From Chloroflexota bacterium (GTDB lineage: Bacteria; Chloroflexota; Anaerolineae; Anaerolineales; UBA4823): a stretch of 7,571 nt of DNA. The stretch lies in contig JAAZNS010000391.1 in the NCBI GenBank assembly GCA_012798185.1, positions 1 to 7,571 of the forward strand, in the 5' to 3' direction. The notes under the pieces were generated by a model. That model worked only from the letters and a program-made list of their open reading frames with translations, did no database searches and was not told the DNA's origin. Of this stretch, positions 5,880-7,571 are shown piece after piece. A program made the position numbers and the translations under genes. Every line of letters starts with the position of its first letter. Within the stretch, counting starts at the first letter, position 1.

Positions 5880-6587
5880 ATGAATGGTCAGGTGTTTAAA
5901 GTGATTGGTGTGCTGAAAAAGCAGGGGGGCACCAGTATGGGCAGCCAGGATAACCAGGTCATTGTCCCGCTTACGACCGCGAAATTACGCCTGCTAAAAA
6001 GAAACGCCCCCGGGCAGATTGACGTGCTCATGGTTCAAGCCACCAGTTCAGATACAATCGATAAAGCAGAAGAAATCATATCGCAGGTATTGCGTGCCCG
6101 CCACACCCAATCGCTGGGGAAAGATGATTTCGATATCATGAGTACGGCATCGCTGCTGGAAATTGCCTCCAGCATTATGGGCATCATGACTGCCTTCCTG
6201 GGGGGCATTGCAGGGGTTTCTTTATTGGTAGGTGGCATTGGCATTATGAATATCATGCTGGTGTCGGTCACCGAGCGCACCCGTGAGATCGGTTTGCGAA
6301 TGGCAATCGGTGCCCGGCGCTCTGATATCCGTATTCAATTCATGGTCGAATCGGCGTTGATCAGCTTAACTGGCGGCATTATTGGCGTTGGATTGGGCTG
6401 GGTGATTGCCGAGGTAATTGGAAAGCTGGCATCTTCATCGCCCAATACCATGCTTAATCCTGCTGTTACTTTGAATGCTGTGCTGCTGGCAACGATATTC
6501 TCGATCGCGATTGGGTTGTTCTTTGGCATCTACCCGGCTAACCGGGCTGCTAAATTGGCGCCTGTGGAAGCCCTGCGCACAGAATAA
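5880..6587 (+). CDS. C-terminal fragment of the MacB-type permease (235 aa)
   Basis: The remainder of the permease in the same frame: end of the extracytoplasmic domain (VFKVIGVLKKQGG to about 90), then the FtsX domain with three membrane helices (about 99-129, 155-180, 195-220). The cytosolic coupling loop TERTREIGLRMAIGARRSDI (131-150) contacts the ATPase, and the family-typical ending PANRAAKLAPVEALRTE is present. The ATG at 5880 is simply the first methionine after the stop; no Shine-Dalgarno precedes it and it starts in mid-domain, so separate initiation is doubtful. All family landmarks are intact, which argues that the coding sequence was under selection until very recently. Confidence 0.6.
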   Translation: MNGQVFKVIGVLKKQGGTSMGSQDNQVIVPLTTAKLRLLKRNAPGQIDVLMVQATSSDTIDKAEEIISQVLRARHTQSLGKDDFDIMSTASLLEIASSIMGIMTAFLGGIAGVSLLVGGIGIMNIMLVSVTERTREIGLRMAIGARRSDIRIQFMVESALISLTGGIIGVGLGWVIAEVIGKLASSSPNTMLNPAVTLNAVLLATIFSIAIGLFFGIYPANRAAKLAPVEALRTE

Positions 6588-6761
6588 GACTTGTCAACCT
6601 CTGTGCGATAGTGGATAATCGGATAGTGTCTTCTTCATCCATACAGACATAATGGGGTATTTATGATACAGCCGGCTAGCGATCAATCGTTGGGTAGTCC
6701 ATTAAACTCGCTGTGCATGATGCTGGCAAACCATTAATTTTTACTATTTCACTGAATTTGA

Positions 6762-6794
6762 GGTGTTTGCGGGTATGCAGGACTCGTAAACACC
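6762..6794 (+). terminator. probable terminator hairpin after the exporter operon
   Basis: GGTGTTTGCGGGT (6762-6774) pairs with ACTCGTAAACACC (6782-6794) over 13 positions, two of them G-U wobbles that pair only in a plus-strand transcript, with a 7-nt loop. The downstream bases (ccccttattc) give a poor U-run, so it may instead stabilise the 3' end of the mRNA. It lies 174 nt after the permease stop. Confidence 0.45.
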
Positions 6795-6869
6795 CCTTAT
6801 TCGGAGCTTTTCCCTATAGACTGAGCAGAAACGATAATATATTCATGCTGGAATATCGGGATGATGCCT

Positions 6870-6875
6870 TATAAT
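6870..6875 (+). promoter_or_regulatory. consensus -10 box for the 6925 gene
   Basis: TATAAT matches the sigma-70 -10 consensus exactly. The best -35 candidate, CTGGAA at 6848-6853 with 16-nt spacing, is weak. Transcription would begin near 6882, leaving a leader of about 43 nt. The box lies in the loop of a GATGAT/ATCATC inverted repeat (6860-6884), which could be a repressor site. Confidence 0.45.
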
Positions 6876-6924
6876 AAAATCATCATTCAATAATCGAATT
6901 AGTTGAACGATTACGCGTGAAACG

Positions 6925-7386
6925 ATGAAAAAAGAAATTAAATTACCCTCTGAGGTATGGTTGATATTTATCCTGTTGGTTTTACTGGGGTTCGGCGCAG
7001 TTGCCGGAGGAGGAGTCTTAATGCTGGCTCCCGATGGCAGCTTGATGGGTATGCCTGTATCGCTGTTGAAAAACACACCCTTCACGAATTTTTTTATTCC
7101 GGGGTTGGTGCTGTTTCTGTGCAACGGTATCTATCCATTTTTCGTTGCTTATTGGATGATGAAACGACCTAATTGGCAAACGCCAGCCCACCTGAATCCC
7201 TTTAAATCCATGCATTGGACCTGGACTGCTGTACTTCTCTCCGGAGTTATTGTTTTGGGATGGATTGTTATGCAGGTTATTTGGCTGGGATATTCGAGCT
7301 TTCTGCAGCTGTTTTATTTTTTCTATGGCATATTATTAATCTTGTTATGTTTGCTTCCAGTGGTGCGGAAATACTTTTCTCAGTAA
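6925..7386 (+). CDS. four-helix integral membrane protein of unknown function
   Basis: A 153-residue protein with four predicted membrane helices (about 11-33, 55-78, 99-121, 125-147) and almost no soluble part. A conserved-looking segment between helices 1 and 2, with PDGSLMGMP (36-44) and TPFTNFFIPG (51-60), recalls a widespread family of small uncharacterised bacterial membrane proteins; I cannot name a function. The ATG has no good Shine-Dalgarno (the nearest bases are GTGAAACG), but the MKKEIKLP start directly before the first helix is natural for an inner-membrane protein. A consensus -10 box lies 49 nt upstream. It ends 22 nt before a flavin oxidoreductase gene on the same strand, so the two may be co-transcribed. 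Confidence 0.75.
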   Translation: MKKEIKLPSEVWLIFILLVLLGFGAVAGGGVLMLAPDGSLMGMPVSLLKNTPFTNFFIPGLVLFLCNGIYPFFVAYWMMKRPNWQTPAHLNPFKSMHWTWTAVLLSGVIVLGWIVMQVIWLGYSSFLQLFYFFYGILLILLCLLPVVRKYFSQ

Positions 7387-7408
7387 TTGGGTTTTGGATT
7401 TTAAAGAA

Positions 7409-7571
7409 ATGGAAAAATTATTTACACCGGCTCACATTGGCAGTCTTCAGCTGCCTAACCGTTTGGTGCGTTCGGCGACTGCTGAACGTATGGCAGATAA
7501 TTCGGATGGCAGACCGCAGCCCCGCCTGGCAGCATTGTACCGCCAGCTTGCCCGCGGCGGAGTCGGGCTGA
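7409..7571 (+). CDS. NADH:flavin oxidoreductase, Old Yellow Enzyme family (N-terminus, cut by window end)
   Basis: The frame opens at ATG 7409 and remains open to the window end, giving 54 residues. The sequence MEKLFTPAHIGSLQLPNRLV is the classic start of the OYE-like TIM barrel (LF-P--IG---L-NR), and RSATAERMADNSDGRPQP then LAALYRQLARGGVGL match the first barrel strand, FMN-contacting loop and the following helix with the conserved GG-GL ending. Family enzymes use FMN and NAD(P)H to reduce activated alkenes or dienoyl-CoA substrates; full proteins run about 350-670 residues, so most of the gene lies outside. The Shine-Dalgarno is weak (GGA about 10 nt upstream). A longer frame overlapping it from 7215 is a shadow in another phase. 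The exact subfamily cannot be set from this fragment. Confidence 0.88.
   Translation, partial: MEKLFTPAHIGSLQLPNRLVRSATAERMADNSDGRPQPRLAALYRQLARGGVGL

Larger units (their letters stand above)
5364..6587 (+). pseudogene. MacB/FtsX-type ABC permease interrupted by an in-frame TAA
   Basis: Read through one stop codon, this is a single 407-codon permease of the normal MacB membrane-subunit length (about 400). The TAA is codon 157 (5832-5834). The next 15 codons (5835-5879, DLFDRTQNLIGETIR) continue the family sequence in the same frame, straight into MNGQVFKVIGVL. In family members the spot after ALIGTDVA is usually a charged residue such as Glu or Lys, so one base change (for example GAA to TAA) explains it. 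No indel, frameshift or other damage is visible on either side, so the lesion looks recent or is a sequencing error. TAA is also the normal terminator of the response regulator, this gene and the 6925 gene, so genome-wide reassignment of TAA is unlikely. Start: ATG overlapping the ATPase stop, with GGAGG (5352-5356) 7 nt upstream. Confidence 0.85.
6588..6924. other. 337-bp intergenic region
   Basis: There is no convincing gene here. It contains a direct repeat GATAGTG at 6607-6613 and 6622-6628, the stem-loop at 6762-6794, a 6-bp inverted repeat GATGAT/ATCATC (6860-6865 and 6879-6884) around a consensus -10 box, and a 24-codon frame at 6663-6737 that I do not accept as a gene. It separates the exporter operon from the next transcription unit. 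Confidence 0.7.

Noticed and set aside
5364..6587. Genetic code reassignment of TAA
   Set aside because: TAA ends the response regulator, the permease and the 6925 gene at sensible family lengths, so it works as a stop in this genome.
6663..6737. 24-codon frame with GGGG 5 nt upstream in the intergenic region
   Set aside because: Very short, no hydrophobic or other recognisable pattern, and the upstream G-run alone is not enough evidence.
7215..7571. 118-codon plus-strand frame at the right edge
   Set aside because: It overlaps the four-helix membrane protein and the OYE gene in another phase, and its translation has no family resemblance. The 7409 frame clearly encodes an OYE N-terminus.

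Overview
The window reads as an ordinary bacterial chromosome segment of moderate GC content, tightly packed, with ATGA stop/start overlaps inside its operons. The MacA-like adaptor is anchored by an N-terminal membrane helix and shows no lipobox. No TolC-type outer-membrane factor is present. The histidine kinase start sits directly behind an extended -10, as in a leaderless mRNA. The left edge carries a TGAGCGNAGCGAA palindromic repeat of a kind I associate with Chloroflexota (Anaerolineae-like) genomes. Together these suggest an Anaerolineae-type bacterium, but this is inference; no rRNA or marker gene is present to settle it.

Layout. Positions 1-210 hold no gene but contain a 108-bp inverted-repeat element (30-137). 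Three genes follow on the minus strand, in transcription order: a NarL/LiaS-type sensor histidine kinase (3039-1795), its LuxR-type response regulator (1798-1145, 4-nt overlap), and a DegV-family fatty-acid-binding protein (1062-211). The 82-nt gap before degV holds a good internal promoter and an 11-bp inverted repeat that could mask the degV start codon in read-through transcripts. A 202-bp divergent control region (3040-3241) contains a perfect 14-bp palindrome plus a third half-site, a plausible binding site for the response regulator. On the plus strand lies a MacA/MacB-type ABC export operon: membrane-fusion adaptor (3242-4687), ATPase (4684-5367) and FtsX/MacB-type permease (5364-6587). 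The permease is interrupted by a single in-frame TAA at 5832-5834, with both sides otherwise intact and in the same frame.

After a 337-bp gap holding a probable terminator hairpin and a consensus -10 box come a four-helix membrane protein of unknown function (6925-7386) and, 22 bp later, the N-terminus of an Old Yellow Enzyme-type NADH:flavin oxidoreductase that runs off the window end (7409-7571).

How they work together: the kinase/regulator pair most likely senses an envelope or membrane-active compound and drives the divergent MacAB-like exporter, a common arrangement for LiaSR/NarL-type systems. If the TAA is real, this strain's exporter is probably inactive, because the permease would be cut before three of its four membrane helices. 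I do not see a clearly new biological system. The observations most worth checking are the nonsense codon, the covarying repeat, the degV start-masking inverted repeat and the divergent operator.
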